Assembly (NCBI RefSeq): GCF_020622265.1
Contig: NZ_JACNMQ010000007.1
Coordinates: forward strand, 62,001 to 126,000
From: Halomonas sp. M20
GTDB taxonomy: Bacteria; Pseudomonadota; Gammaproteobacteria; Pseudomonadales; Halomonadaceae
Direction of reading: 5' to 3'
Length of the DNA: 64,000 nt
A model generated the notes under the pieces. That model made no database searches, was not told where the DNA came from, and saw only the letters and a list, made by a program, of their open reading frames with translations. Made by a program: the position numbers and the translations under genes. Below are positions 36,390 to 46,791 of the stretch, piece by piece. Position 1 is the stretch's first letter. The number at the start of each line of letters is the position of its first letter.

Positions 36390-37196
36390 GTGACCCAGGC
36401 CTTGGCAACGAGTAATGAGCAGGGTTTCACGCTGCGTTTACTGACGTTCAATCTTCAGGTCGGCATTCAAACGTCGGCCTATCATCACTATCTGACCCGC
36501 AGCTGGCAGCATCTTCTGCCCAATCCCAAGCGACGCGGTCGTCTGGACATCATGGCCCGGGTGCTGGGGGATTTCGACATCGTCGGATTGCAGGAGATCG
36601 ATGGCGGCAGCTTTCGCTCGAGCAATGTCAATCAGCTTGAATATCTGGCGCAACGCGCCGAGTTTCCTTATCACTATCAACAACTCAACCGCAATCTAGG
36701 CCGAGTCGCTCAGCACAGCAACGGCTTACTGTCCCGCATGCAGCCCCAGTCCATTCAGGAGCATCGCCTGCCCGGTGCACCAGGACGCGGTGCGATTCAT
36801 GCCCGCTATGGCAACGGGCCCGAGGCGCTGCATGTCTTCGTTGCTCATCTGGCATTGAGCCGCCGCGGACGCACTCGTCAGCTCGATTATCTCAGTGAAC
36901 TGATCGAACCCTTGAAACATGTGGTGGTCATGGGAGATCTCAACTGTACGCCGGATCAACTGACCACCCATTCCCGCTTCTGCCTGTCGCTGCCGCTGCA
37001 TCCTGTACGCCCCTTGCCAAGCTACCCTGCCTGGCAGCCGCGCCGCGCCCTGGATCATATCCTGTTGTCCCCTAGCCTGACTGCGGACGACCCCCAGGCG
37101 CTGGATCAGCTTTTTTCCGATCATCTGCCCTTGTCCGTGAACATTCATCTGCCGGCCGCATGCTATCAGGCGGTTTATCTTCCGCCGCTGTATTGA
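36390..37196 (+). CDS. Endonuclease/exonuclease/phosphatase family protein
   Basis: A 268-residue metal-dependent phosphodiesterase fold, no signal peptide. GTG 36390 has AAGGGGA upstream; an earlier ATG inside dsbA is less likely. LLTFNLQVGIQTS, FDIVGLQEIDGGS (Glu metal ligand), VFVAHLALSRRGRTRQL, VVMGDLNCTPDQL and FSDHLPLSVNI give the full EEP catalytic set. Follows dsbA in pseudomonads and halomonads as well. Substrate unknown (DNA, lipid or nucleotide possible). Confidence 0.9.
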   Translation: MTQALATSNEQGFTLRLLTFNLQVGIQTSAYHHYLTRSWQHLLPNPKRRGRLDIMARVLGDFDIVGLQEIDGGSFRSSNVNQLEYLAQRAEFPYHYQQLNRNLGRVAQHSNGLLSRMQPQSIQEHRLPGAPGRGAIHARYGNGPEALHVFVAHLALSRRGRTRQLDYLSELIEPLKHVVVMGDLNCTPDQLTTHSRFCLSLPLHPVRPLPSYPAWQPRRALDHILLSPSLTADDPQALDQLFSDHLPLSVNIHLPAACYQAVYLPPLY

Positions 37197-37333
37197 GTAC
37201 CCGTACCGATGAAAATGAATAATCACGTTGCTCGTGTGGTTCCGGGTTCGCTTGCGTCGATGACATATACCCGTGGTACTCACCTCGTCTACCATCACCG
37301 ATAGGATCTTCATAGCTTTAAGAGGACTTTGTG

Positions 37334-37885
37334 ATGCGCGCTTCCTTGCCTCCGCCACTGGCGTGGATTGATGCCCTTATCGAGCGATTGGGCAAGGCGT
37401 TGACCTGGCTGGTACTGATCATGATGCTGACCGAGTTTTCGATCGTAGTGCTGCGCTACCTGTTCAACGTCAGCAACACACCGATGCAGGAATCCGTGAT
37501 GTATCTGCACGCGACGGTTTTCCTGCTGGCGGCGGGGTATACCTTGAAACACGATGGGCATGTGCGCGTCGATATCTTCTATCGCAGCATGTCGATGAAG
37601 AAAAAAGCCTGGGTCGATCTTATGGGCACAGTGTTTCTGCTACTGCCGGTCATGATCTTCGTGGTGATGGCAAGCCTTGGCTATGTGGAAAAATCCTGGC
37701 GTATTCTCGAAGGCTCGCCGGAATCCGGTGGTCTGCCGGGTGTCTTCCTGCTCAAGACGCTGATTCCTGTCTTCGCCATACTGATGATCCTGCAAGGGCT
37801 GGTCGAAATCACACGCAATCTTTTGATTATTCGGGGGCATACACCCTTGGAGGATGATCACGACCATCCCGAGGAGTATGTGTAA
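37334..37885 (+). CDS. TRAP transporter small permease subunit (DctQ-like)
   Basis: A 183-residue protein with four membrane helices, including VLIMMLTEFSIVVLRYLFNVS and the family segment QESVMYLHATVFLLAAGYTLKHDGHVRVDIFY. It pairs with the large permease whose ATG overlaps its TAA stop (TAATG). AGAGGA 7 bases before ATG 37334 favours this start over GTG 37331. No periplasmic binding protein gene is adjacent, unlike most TRAP operons. Confidence 0.9.
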   Translation: MRASLPPPLAWIDALIERLGKALTWLVLIMMLTEFSIVVLRYLFNVSNTPMQESVMYLHATVFLLAAGYTLKHDGHVRVDIFYRSMSMKKKAWVDLMGTVFLLLPVMIFVVMASLGYVEKSWRILEGSPESGGLPGVFLLKTLIPVFAILMILQGLVEITRNLLIIRGHTPLEDDHDHPEEYV

Positions 37886-39288
37886 TGCTGGAGCTCATGC
37901 CCCTCGCGCTATTTGCGGTGATCTGTTTGGTGTTGATGACCGGCTACCCGGTCGCATTGTCTCTGGCAGGTACCGCGCTGGCCTTCGCCGGGCTAGGAGT
38001 GGGCCTGCAATCACTAGGCATTGACGCTCATTTCGACGGTAGCTTCCTGGCGGCCTTTCCCAACCGCCTTTACGGCATCATGACCAATCAAACGCTACTA
38101 GCCGTGCCCCTGTTCGTTCTGATGGGCGTACTGCTGGAGAAATCCAAGGTCGCCGAGATCCTGCTCGATGCCATGGCTCTGCTGTTTGGCTCACTGCGAG
38201 GGGGATTGGGTATTTCGGTAACCCTGGTCGGCATGCTGTTGGCCGCGTCCACTGGCATCGTCGGCGCCACGGTGGTCACCATGGGACTGCTGTCGCTGCC
38301 CACCATGTTGAAGCGCGGCTACAGCATGTCCCTGGCCACCGGCACCATCTGCGCCACGGGAACGCTGGGGCAGATCATTCCACCCTCCATTGCCTTGGTA
38401 CTGCTGGGCGATGTGCTGTCCTCGGCTTATCAGCAGGCGCAACTGAGCATGGGTATCTTCAGTCCCAAGACGGTGTCGGTGGGCGATCTCTTCATGGGCG
38501 CCCTGGTACCGGGTCTGATACTGGTGACGCTCTACATCGCCTATGTGGCTATCATCGCCTGGCTCAAGCCCGAGATTGCCCCGCCAGCGAATCGTGACGA
38601 ACTGATGAACGAACTCGGCCATAAAAGCGGCCTGGGAACCTTGCTGCTCAAGGGGCTGATACCCCCCATCCTTCTCATCGTTGCCGTGCTGGGCTCCATA
38701 CTGGGCGGCTTCGCCACCCCCACGGAAGCCTCGGCGGTAGGAGCGTTCGGCGCACTGATACTGGCCCTAGCCTATCGTAAGCTGGATTTTGCCACCCTCA
38801 AGGACGCACTGACCTCCACGACTCGTGTCACCAGCATGGTGTTCCTGATCCTGATTGGCGCGGCGCTGTTTTCCCTGGTGTTTCGCGCCTACGGCGGGGA
38901 GGAATTGATCCAGGAACTGTTCGATCACATGCCCGGGGGCGTGGTGGGGGCGACGCTTATCGTGATGCTGGTCATCTTCCTGCTCGGCTTCATTCTCGAC
39001 TTCATCGAGATCACCTTCGTGGTGGTACCCATCATCGGCCCGATTCTGTTAGCCATGGGGCTCGATCCGATCTGGCTGGGCATCATGATCGCCATCAACC
39101 TGCAGACCTCGTTTCTGACTCCACCGTTTGGCTTCGCCCTGTTTTATCTACGCGGCGTGGCACCCGCCTCGGTGCCCACCACCGCCATCTACCGTGGCGT
39201 CATTCCCTTCATTCTGTTGCAGCTTGCCATGCTGTTGGCCCTGGCCTTCTTCCCGGGGCTTGCCACCTGGCTACCGAACAATTTCTAA
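37885..39288 (+). CDS. TRAP transporter large permease subunit (DctM-like)
   Basis: A 467-residue Na+-dependent TRAP permease with about twelve helices. LLAASTGIVGATVVTMGLLS, TGTICATGTLGQIIPPSIAL and NLQTSFLTPPFGFALFYLRG are family signatures. The central loop (about 190-230) is longer than in DctM of C4-dicarboxylate systems, as in the branch annotated for mannitol/chloroaromatic compounds, which is not a reliable substrate clue. The binding protein must be encoded elsewhere; an orphan dctP lies at 56004-57083. Confidence 0.92.
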   Translation: MLELMPLALFAVICLVLMTGYPVALSLAGTALAFAGLGVGLQSLGIDAHFDGSFLAAFPNRLYGIMTNQTLLAVPLFVLMGVLLEKSKVAEILLDAMALLFGSLRGGLGISVTLVGMLLAASTGIVGATVVTMGLLSLPTMLKRGYSMSLATGTICATGTLGQIIPPSIALVLLGDVLSSAYQQAQLSMGIFSPKTVSVGDLFMGALVPGLILVTLYIAYVAIIAWLKPEIAPPANRDELMNELGHKSGLGTLLLKGLIPPILLIVAVLGSILGGFATPTEASAVGAFGALILALAYRKLDFATLKDALTSTTRVTSMVFLILIGAALFSLVFRAYGGEELIQELFDHMPGGVVGATLIVMLVIFLLGFILDFIEITFVVVPIIGPILLAMGLDPIWLGIMIAINLQTSFLTPPFGFALFYLRGVAPASVPTTAIYRGVIPFILLQLAMLLALAFFPGLATWLPNNF

Positions 39289-39320
39289 ATGCATGAAATT
39301 GTCGAGAAGCAAGTCATTCA

Positions 39321-39453
39321 TAAGGGGATGTTTACAAAAGTCACGAGCGACGAACAGGCACGGCGAAATCAGTCGAAAAAAGGACCGGGCTGGCGCACCA
39401 GACTGATTTCAACGCAGCATGGTCGAGCGCAGTAATTTGTAAACACCCTCTTA
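39321..39453. mobile_element. Small inverted-repeat element next to nuoN
   Basis: Ends 39321-39338 and 39436-39453 are inverted copies with 16 of 18 matches (core TGTTTACAAA). Inside, GAAATCAGTC and GACTGATTTC form a second inverted pair. No gene fits into its 133 bases. The right end includes 39451-39453, which is the TAA stop codon of nuoN on the minus strand. MITE-like by form. Confidence 0.65.
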
Positions 39454-40899
39454 GCCTATCCGGGTGGCGGCCAGTAGTTTCACCCACTCCACCATCGGCG
39501 CAGGATACAAACCAAGCACCACCATCAGTAGCGCCAACCCCAGCAACACCACACCACCGGCGCGCATGCCCCAGTTATGAGGCGCGTCTCGACGCTGCAT
39601 GCCGGCTTCCGTCAGAAACAGCGTGACCATCACCCGCAGATAGTAGTAAAGACCGATCGCACTACCCAGAATGATGCCGCCTACCAGCCACCAGCGCTGG
39701 GCCTCGACACCGAGAGCGATGATATAGAACTTGCCGATGAATCCGGCAGTTGAGGGAATCCCTGCCAGGGACAGCATGCTCACGGTCAATACGGCGGTCA
39801 GATAGGGGCGACGCCAGAACAGGCCACGATAGTGATGCAGTGCCGAGGCATCCGTCCCGCCATAAGGACTGGAAATGAGCGTGACGATGCCGAAGGCGGC
39901 CAGGACGGTTACCACATAGGTAAGCAGGTAGACGCCGGCAGTCTCCAGCGCCAGGCCGTCGCTGACCACCAGTGTCACCATTAGATAGCCGAAATGGGCG
40001 ATGGATGAGTAAGCCAGCAAACGCTTGAGGTCGGACTGGGTCAAGGCCAGCAGATTGCCGACGATCATGGTCAATAGCGCCAGTACCGTCAGGGTCTCGT
40101 TGAGCCATTCGCCCTGGAAAGCCGGCGTGGTCATGACCAGACGCAACAGCACGACGAAGGCGGCCACCTTGCTCGCCGACGCCAGGAAAATCGACGCGGG
40201 CCCTGGCCCTCCTTCATATACATCCGGTGCCCAGAGATGAAACGGCACGATGGATAGCTTGAAACCAAGCCCTACCAGCATCATGCCAGCGCCCGCCAGG
40301 GCCCAGATATCAGCGTTGTTCGCCAGACCCGCCGTCAGGCCCGGCAGATCCAGTCGCCCACTCTGGGCGTACAGAAGCGCCATACCGAAGAGCAGGAATG
40401 CGGTTGCGGCGGCAGAGAGGATCAGATACTTGATTCCCGCCTCCAGAGATCGGCGCTCGTGAAAGGCATAGGCCAACATGCCGTACAACGGCATGGAAAG
40501 AAGTTCCAGGCCGAAGAACAGCGTCGCCAGATGCTGACTCGATGCCAGCACCATGGCGCCGGCGACCGAACACAGCAAGAGAAGATAAAACTCTTCGACA
40601 GGCCCTTTGTAATGCTCCAGATAAGCATGACCCAGGGTGGTACAGGCCAAGGCCGAGACGAGAATGAGCACCATGGCGAAAACGCTCAAGCCGTCGATGA
40701 CCAGCAGTGGCGTCTCGATAGGCGTTACTTGCCAGACGATCAATAGCGACACCAGAGCCAGATTGAGCCCCAGAGCGGTGACGATGGTGGTGCCAGTGTG
40801 GTGACGACGCCATGCAATGCCCAGCATCACCAGGATGGCCGTCGCGCACACCAGGATCACTGGCAAAAGCGCAACCAGATGAGTCGTCGTCAGCGTCAT
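39451..40899 (-). CDS. nuoN: NADH:quinone oxidoreductase subunit N
   Basis: A 482-residue, 14-helix antiporter-like subunit of complex I, membrane arm. LGLELLSMPLYGMLAY, SASKVAAFVVLLRLV and LLAYSSIAHFGYLMV are family segments with the expected helix-breaking and lysine residues. Last gene of the operon; its start overlaps nuoM by 4 bases (ATGA). The stop codon lies in the terminal repeat of the small element at 39321-39453. Confidence 0.94.
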   Translation of the reverse strand: MTLTTTHLVALLPVILVCATAILVMLGIAWRRHHTGTTIVTALGLNLALVSLLIVWQVTPIETPLLVIDGLSVFAMVLILVSALACTTLGHAYLEHYKGPVEEFYLLLLCSVAGAMVLASSQHLATLFFGLELLSMPLYGMLAYAFHERRSLEAGIKYLILSAAATAFLLFGMALLYAQSGRLDLPGLTAGLANNADIWALAGAGMMLVGLGFKLSIVPFHLWAPDVYEGGPGPASIFLASASKVAAFVVLLRLVMTTPAFQGEWLNETLTVLALLTMIVGNLLALTQSDLKRLLAYSSIAHFGYLMVTLVVSDGLALETAGVYLLTYVVTVLAAFGIVTLISSPYGGTDASALHHYRGLFWRRPYLTAVLTVSMLSLAGIPSTAGFIGKFYIIALGVEAQRWWLVGGIILGSAIGLYYYLRVMVTLFLTEAGMQRRDAPHNWGMRAGGVVLLGLALLMVVLGLYPAPMVEWVKLLAATRIG

Positions 40900-42440
40900 G
40901 AAGCCCCCGTCGGCAGAATAGTGGTGGTAAGCGCCGGATCGGTGAAGAGGCGTTGGATTTCGTGCATGGCGGCACCACTGGTCTCGAGTAGCGGCTGTGG
41001 ATAAAGACCGAAAAACAGTACCAGCGCTAATATGCCCAGCAACATGACGTACTCACGATGATCGAGCCCTTCCAGCGGCTCATCGCTCTTGGCCGGGCCA
41101 TAGTGCACGCGTTGCATCAAAAACAGCGAATAGATGGCCGCCAGTACCAGACCGACACTGGCGATGGCGACCACCCAGGGCGCTACCGGGAAGGTACCGA
41201 ACAACACCATGAACTCGCCGATGAAATTCGCGGTGCCCGGCATCCCCAGGGACGCGGCGACGAAGCATAGAGAAAACCCTGGCAGGCTACCCAAACGACC
41301 CCACAGCCCCCCCATCTGGGTCATGTCCCGGGTATGTATCCGTTCGTAGATCTGGCCGCTCATGATGAATAAGCCCGCCGCGGAGAAAGCGTGGGCCACC
41401 ATCAACACTACCACGCCCTGCAATGCCAGTTGCGTGCCTGCATAGATACCGATCAGCACGAACCCCATATGGGAAATACTGGTATAGGCGATCAGGCGCT
41501 TAATGTCCTGCTGACCACAGGCCAGCAAGGCACCGTAGAAGATACCCACCACCCCGAGCGCCATGGCGACCGGGGCGAAGGCCTGAGATGCCTCGGGGAA
41601 CAGCGGCAACGTGAAGCGCAGCATGCCGTAGGCGGCAGTCTTGAGCAGAATACCCGCCAGATCGACACTGCCCGCGGTAGGCGCCTGGGCATGGGCATCC
41701 GGCAGCCACCCGTGTAGCGGCACCACCGGCAGCTTGACCGCGAAGGCGATGAAAAAGCCCAGCATCAGCCACATGGCCAGCTCATCGGAAACCGGCGCAT
41801 TGCGCAGCTCATCGTAGCTGAAGGAGTAGACCCCGGTCGCCGCATGATGAGCAAACGCCAGCCCGAGAATCGCAACCAGCATCAACAGACCGCTGGCCTG
41901 GGTATAGATGAAAAACTTGGTAGCCGCGCCGATGCGAGTCTTGCCCTGGGTGCCGCTATGACCCCAGAGCGCGATCAGGAAGTACATCGGTACCAGCATC
42001 AGTTCCCAGAAGAAGAAGAATAGGAACAGATCGATGGCCAGGAACACTCCCACGACGCCGCCAAGAATCCACAGCAGATTGAGATGGAAGAAGCCGACGC
42101 GCCCGATGATCTCTTTCCAGGAGCACACCACCGCAAGAACGCCAAGAAAACCGGTCAGTGCAATCAGGATCAGCGACAGGCCATCCAGGGCCAGATGAAT
42201 CTCGATGCCGAACCGGGGAATCCAGGGCGCGCGAAACTCCAGAGCCCACTGGGATGCTTGCGCACCGGCGATTTCCGGCAACTGGAAGTCACCGCTCCAC
42301 CACAGCCATAGAGTCAGCAAGAGCTCGAGCCCCATGGTGCCCAGTGCGATCCAACGGGGCGGCGTGTCGCCTATGCGTTCGGCTTGCCAACACAATAGCC
42401 CGCCGATGAAGGGAATCAGGATCAGCCACACCAGCATCAT
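40896..42440 (-). CDS. nuoM: NADH:quinone oxidoreductase subunit M
   Basis: A 514-residue proton-pumping subunit. FFFFWELMLVPMYFLIALWG with the conserved Glu, KLPVVPLHGWLPDAHAQAPTAGS, LLKTAAYGMLRF and KRLIAYTSISHMGFV are characteristic. Slightly longer than E. coli NuoM. 72 bases separate it from nuoL upstream; it overlaps nuoN by 4. Confidence 0.95.
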   Translation of the reverse strand: MMLVWLILIPFIGGLLCWQAERIGDTPPRWIALGTMGLELLLTLWLWWSGDFQLPEIAGAQASQWALEFRAPWIPRFGIEIHLALDGLSLILIALTGFLGVLAVVCSWKEIIGRVGFFHLNLLWILGGVVGVFLAIDLFLFFFFWELMLVPMYFLIALWGHSGTQGKTRIGAATKFFIYTQASGLLMLVAILGLAFAHHAATGVYSFSYDELRNAPVSDELAMWLMLGFFIAFAVKLPVVPLHGWLPDAHAQAPTAGSVDLAGILLKTAAYGMLRFTLPLFPEASQAFAPVAMALGVVGIFYGALLACGQQDIKRLIAYTSISHMGFVLIGIYAGTQLALQGVVVLMVAHAFSAAGLFIMSGQIYERIHTRDMTQMGGLWGRLGSLPGFSLCFVAASLGMPGTANFIGEFMVLFGTFPVAPWVVAIASVGLVLAAIYSLFLMQRVHYGPAKSDEPLEGLDHREYVMLLGILALVLFFGLYPQPLLETSGAAMHEIQRLFTDPALTTTILPTGAS

Positions 42441-42512
42441 AAGCGTCGTGTCCCTTGTTCGTGTAGTCTCAACTCACTTCCTTGCAGGTTTCGCATCACT
42501 CTATTTTATCCT

Positions 42513-44378
42513 TCAAGGCACCAGCGCCAACGCCAGCAAGATCAGCGTCGCCCCGGCGACCATCGAAGTGGCATAAAAGCGCAGCTTGCCGGTCTGGGTT
42601 CTTGAAAGCCCCTGGTGCAGCAACCAGGCAAGCTTGGCAAACAGGCTGCAGGTTCTATCGATGATGTCACTGCGCAGGAACCTGACCAGGCCGCGATAGG
42701 GCTTCACCAGCACTCGATCATAAAGGTCGTCGACGCCCCAGGCGTGATTCCAGAAGGTCCATAGCCAGGCACCCCAGCCGCTCGACGTATGCTTGGCAAG
42801 CCAACCCCGACGGCGTAAATATAGCCAGGCACCAACGGCAATACCCGCGATCACAACGCCTGCCGCAGCGAGTTCGAGTATCAGATGCCAGAATTCTTCG
42901 CCCTCCGCCGGGGCCGGTAATACGTTTTCCAACGGTGGGTTAATCCAGGCACCAAGAAAGGTCGAGAGCAGTGCCAGCACGATCAGCGGCACCCCGTGCA
43001 CGAGGCCGCGCCCCGCCTCGGCATTACGGGCGTTATCGCTCTTCGGCTTGCCATGGAAGGTGAGGATGATCAAGCGCACGGTATAAAGTGAGGTCAGGAA
43101 GGCACCGATCATGCCCGCCAGTAGAAGGCCGCCGTGTCCGGTCGCCAGCTCCTGCCAGAGTATCTCGTCCTTGCTGTAGAAGCCGGCGGATACCAGCGGC
43201 AGTGCTGCAAGTGCCGAGCCGCCGACGATGAAACCGGCATAGGCCAAGGGCAGCTGTCGCCATAAGCCTCCCAGGCGGCGCATGTCCTGCTCATGGTGAC
43301 AGCTGACGATCACTGCCCCGGCGGACAGGAACAGCAGCGCCTTGAAGAAGGCATGGGTCATGAGATGAAAGATTGCTGCATCGAAGGCGCCGGCGCCCAG
43401 GGCCAGGAACATGTAGCCGATCTGGCTCATGGTGGAATAGGCCAGTACACGCTTGATATCGGTTTGGGCGAGGGCGGCAAAACCGGCCATCAACAGCGTC
43501 AAGGCACCGATGATGCCGGTCAACTGGAGCACATCCGGCGCCAGCAGAAACAACCCGTTCATGCGCGCAATGAGATAAACCCCGGCGGTAACCATGGTGG
43601 CTGCGTGAATCAATGCCGATACCGGCGTCGGCCCCGCCATGGCGTCCGCCAGCCAGGTATGCAACGGCAGCTGGGCTGACTTGCCCACGGCGCCGCCCAG
43701 CATCAGCAGGGCTGCAAGCTCCACCGTCGGATCGCCTTCGGCCCACATTTGCGGCGCGCGGTTCAATATCTCGGCGATATCCAGGGTACCGAGTTCGAAA
43801 AACAGCAGGAACATGCCAATCGCCAGAAAGACATCCCCAATGCGGGTAACGACGAATGCCTTGAAGGCGGCCCAGCCGTTCTCGGAGTGCTCGTAGTAAT
43901 AGCCAATCAGCAGATAGCTGCACAGACCGACCCCTTCCCAGCCGAAGAACAGCAACAGCAGGTTATCCCCCAGCACCAGCAGCACCATGCTGAACACGAA
44001 CAGATTCATGTAGGCGTAAAAGCGCGTGATGCCCTTCTCGCCTTGCATGTACCAGGCAGCGAACAGATGGATCAGAAAACCCACACCGGTGATGATGCCG
44101 AGCATCGTCAAGGAGAGGCCGTCCAGCGCCAGCCCGATGCTTGGCTGAAAATCCCCGACGCTGATCCAGCGCCACAAGGTGACACCGTAGACCTGAGGCT
44201 CGGCGATATATTGCCACGCAATCAGCACCGTTACGAGGGCGGACAAGCCCATCGACGTGACGCCTACCGTAGCACTGGCGCGTTCACCCAGGCGGCCATT
44301 CGACAGAGACAGGATCAACGTGCCCGCCAGCGGCAACAGAAATGTCAGGGGCAAGAGTAGCGATATCGAAAGATCCAT
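42513..44378 (-). CDS. nuoL: NADH:quinone oxidoreductase subunit L
   Basis: A 621-residue distal pumping subunit with the long C-terminal lateral helix (region around LVKPYRGLVRFLRSD to the end). FFGWEGVGLCSYLLIGYYY, SAQLPLHTWLADAMAGPTPVSALIHAATMV and KRVLAYSTMSQIGYMFLALG are intact. Its ATG overlaps the nuoK stop by one base. Normal length compared with E. coli (613). Confidence 0.95.
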   Translation of the reverse strand: MDLSISLLLPLTFLLPLAGTLILSLSNGRLGERASATVGVTSMGLSALVTVLIAWQYIAEPQVYGVTLWRWISVGDFQPSIGLALDGLSLTMLGIITGVGFLIHLFAAWYMQGEKGITRFYAYMNLFVFSMVLLVLGDNLLLLFFGWEGVGLCSYLLIGYYYEHSENGWAAFKAFVVTRIGDVFLAIGMFLLFFELGTLDIAEILNRAPQMWAEGDPTVELAALLMLGGAVGKSAQLPLHTWLADAMAGPTPVSALIHAATMVTAGVYLIARMNGLFLLAPDVLQLTGIIGALTLLMAGFAALAQTDIKRVLAYSTMSQIGYMFLALGAGAFDAAIFHLMTHAFFKALLFLSAGAVIVSCHHEQDMRRLGGLWRQLPLAYAGFIVGGSALAALPLVSAGFYSKDEILWQELATGHGGLLLAGMIGAFLTSLYTVRLIILTFHGKPKSDNARNAEAGRGLVHGVPLIVLALLSTFLGAWINPPLENVLPAPAEGEEFWHLILELAAAGVVIAGIAVGAWLYLRRRGWLAKHTSSGWGAWLWTFWNHAWGVDDLYDRVLVKPYRGLVRFLRSDIIDRTCSLFAKLAWLLHQGLSRTQTGKLRFYATSMVAGATLILLALALVP

Positions 44379-44686
44379 TATCCACGCATCCTGCTGGCCG
44401 CATCCGTGTCCAGCGTCTTGAAACGGTGGTTGAGCTGCAGCAGGAGCGCCAGGCCGACGCTGGCTTCCGCTGCCGCCAGGGTGATCACCAGAAGGAACAT
44501 CGCCTGACCTTCGGGCTGACCCCAGGCGGTACCACCGACGATGAAGGCAAGCCCCGCGGAGTTGAGCATGATTTCAAGGCTCATCAGGATGAAGATCATG
44601 TTGCGGCGAAACATCAGCCCTGCCAGACCCAGCGCGAACAGCACAGCCGCCAGCACCAGTCCGTGTTCCATCGGTACTCCGCTCAT
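44378..44686 (-). CDS. nuoK: NADH:quinone oxidoreductase subunit K
   Basis: A 102-residue three-helix subunit. [40 protein letters not shown] (with the conserved membrane Glu) and the second Glu in [13 protein letters not shown] mark it clearly. Overlaps nuoJ by 4 and nuoL by 1 base. The first residues MSGVP could be skipped if Met6 is used. Confidence 0.95.
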   Translation of the reverse strand: MSGVPMEHGLVLAAVLFALGLAGLMFRRNMIFILMSLEIMLNSAGLAFIVGGTAWGQPEGQAMFLLVITLAAAEASVGLALLLQLNHRFKTLDTDAASRMRG

Positions 44687-45228
44687 GAGGGCTCCTTTCT
44701 CGCGCCGGTTTCCTTGTCCATCGCCGGCTTCTCCGGTGACGACAATCGCCCTACGTGGGACGCCGTGACCAGGGCCGCCAGCAACAGCATCGCCGCCAGT
44801 TCGACGATGAGCAGCCAGGGCCCGAACAGCGTCGTGCCCACTTCCTTGGCGGTCAGTGTATCGCCTTCTATCACCTTGCCGATGTCACCCAGCCACAGGG
44901 CGGCGATCAAAGTCAGCAGCAGCACCGCCGCCAGCACCGACGGCCCTAGCCAGGCCTTGGGCGTGAGCCAGGCCTTTTCCTGGGCCACTACCGACTCGCC
45001 CAGATTGAGCATCATCACCACGAAGACGAACAGCACCATGATCGCGCCGGCATAGACGATGATCTCGAGCGCCCCCGCAAAGGGAGCGCCGAGTGCAAAA
45101 AACACGATGGCCACGGCGATCAACGATACGATCAGGTACAGCAGCGCATGAACCGGATTGGCGTTGGTGATGACTCCAAGCGTCGCCAGCACGGCAACGA
45201 GACCACTTAGATAGAAGGCGACTTCCAT
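44683..45228 (-). CDS. nuoJ: NADH:quinone oxidoreductase subunit J
   Basis: A 181-residue membrane subunit with five helices; [31 protein letters not shown] contains the pi-bulge helix involved in coupling. Near the C-terminus, [24 protein letters not shown] closes the fold. Starts 27 bases after nuoI. Confidence 0.94.
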   Translation of the reverse strand: MEVAFYLSGLVAVLATLGVITNANPVHALLYLIVSLIAVAIVFFALGAPFAGALEIIVYAGAIMVLFVFVVMMLNLGESVVAQEKAWLTPKAWLGPSVLAAVLLLTLIAALWLGDIGKVIEGDTLTAKEVGTTLFGPWLLIVELAAMLLLAALVTASHVGRLSSPEKPAMDKETGARKEPS

Positions 45229-45255
45229 TTTTGCTTTCCCACTAATGAATCCAAC

Positions 45256-45795
45256 TTATGGCAGAAGCGACGTAACGTTGACCGGCTCTTCCTCGTTCTG
45301 CGCTCGTCCCTTGTCCTTGCCTGCGATGGCAAGACCGGCCACCTTGTAGAAGTGGTAGTCATGATCCTTGCCCGGCCCACTGATGAGCAGGTCTTCCTTT
45401 TCGTAGACCAGCTCCTGACGCCGATACTCGCCCATTTCGAAATCCGGTGTCAGCTGAATCGCCGAGGTCGGGCATGCCTCTTCGCACATGCCGCAATAAA
45501 TGCAGCGAGAGAAATTGATGCGAAAGAATTCGGGGTACCAACGACCATCGTCCTTTTCACCCTTCTGAAGTGAAATGCAGGCCACCGGACAGGCCACCGC
45601 GCACAGATTACAGGCCACGCAGCGCTCTTCACCGTCCGGGTCCCGGGTCAATACAATGCGACCACGATAGCGCGGCGGCAGGTAGACCTTCTCTTCCGGA
45701 TAATTGATGGTTTCCCGTTTGCGAAAGGCATGCATGAACACCAAGCCCAACGTTCGAAGCTGCGACCAGGTACCTTTGAACAGCCAGGTTAGCAT
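45256..45795 (-). CDS. nuoI: NADH:quinone oxidoreductase subunit I
   Basis: A 179-residue iron-sulfur subunit joining the peripheral and membrane arms. Two 4Fe-4S motifs: [15 protein letters not shown] and [15 protein letters not shown], for clusters N6a and N6b. An N-terminal amphipathic helix anchors it to the membrane. Length equals E. coli NuoI (180). Confidence 0.96.
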   Translation of the reverse strand: MLTWLFKGTWSQLRTLGLVFMHAFRKRETINYPEEKVYLPPRYRGRIVLTRDPDGEERCVACNLCAVACPVACISLQKGEKDDGRWYPEFFRINFSRCIYCGMCEEACPTSAIQLTPDFEMGEYRRQELVYEKEDLLISGPGKDHDYHFYKVAGLAIAGKDKGRAQNEEEPVNVTSLLP

Positions 45796-45810
45796 GTCAG
45801 TTCTCCTTGC

Positions 45811-46791
45811 TTATTCAGGGGTCGTCAACAGGATCACCGCACCGGTAACCATCAGATTGATCAGGGTCAGCGGCAGGCAGACCTTCCAGCCAAAACTCAT
45901 CACCCGGTCATAGCGCGGCCGGGGCAGCGACGCCCGCACCAGCACGAACAGCACCAGGAAAAACCCGGTCTTGAGCGCGAACCAGACGATCGGCGGCAAC
46001 AAGGGGCCGTGCCAGCCACCGAAGAACAGGGTCACGGTCAACGCCGATACCAGCACCATGCCAACATATTCGCCGATGAAGAACATGCCGAACTTCATGC
46101 TCGAATATTCCACGTGATAGCCATCCGCCAACTCTTGTTCTGCCTCGGGCTGGTCGAAGGGATGACGATGCACCACCGCGAAACCGGCGATGATGAAATT
46201 ACAGAAGCCTAGAAATTGAGGAATGACGAACCAGAGTCCTTCCTGAGCGTTGACGATCTCGCGCAAGTTGAAGGAGCCAGCCATCGCCACCACCCCCATC
46301 AAGGCCAGGCCCATGAACACCTCGTAGGAAATCGTCTGGGCCGAAGAGCGCATGGCGCCGAGCAGGGCATACTTGTTACCGCTGGACCATCCGCCCAGCA
46401 GTACTGAGTAGACGTTGATGCCGCCCATGGCAAGGAAGAACAGCAGGCCAATGTTCCAGTCCGCGACGTGCAAGGCCGGCGTGAAAGGAATGACAATAAA
46501 GGACAGCAGCAAGGACGCCATGGCGATGGCCGGCGCCAGCATGAACAAGGTACGATCGGCGAAGGGTGGTACCCAATCCTCTTTGAAGAAGATCTTGAGC
46601 ATATCGGCGATCAGCTGCAGCGAGCCAAAGGGGCCTACCCGATTGGGTCCATAGCGATCCTGCCACAGCCCTAGCAGGCGCCGCTCCACCACAGTCATCA
46701 CCGCGCCAAGCAGCACCGCCCCCAGCAAAATGCCCAAGGCCTGGGCCATGGCCACGAAGACCGCAACGACTTGGGGCGTCAGCCAGCTCAT
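45811..46791 (-). CDS. nuoH: NADH:quinone oxidoreductase subunit H
   Basis: A 326-residue eight-helix subunit that forms the quinone chamber with B and [61 protein letters not shown] and [20 protein letters not shown] show the conserved loops. Its ATG overlaps the nuoG stop by 4 bases. Confidence 0.95.
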   Translation of the reverse strand: MSWLTPQVVAVFVAMAQALGILLGAVLLGAVMTVVERRLLGLWQDRYGPNRVGPFGSLQLIADMLKIFFKEDWVPPFADRTLFMLAPAIAMASLLLSFIVIPFTPALHVADWNIGLLFFLAMGGINVYSVLLGGWSSGNKYALLGAMRSSAQTISYEVFMGLALMGVVAMAGSFNLREIVNAQEGLWFVIPQFLGFCNFIIAGFAVVHRHPFDQPEAEQELADGYHVEYSSMKFGMFFIGEYVGMVLVSALTVTLFFGGWHGPLLPPIVWFALKTGFFLVLFVLVRASLPRPRYDRVMSFGWKVCLPLTLINLMVTGAVILLTTPE

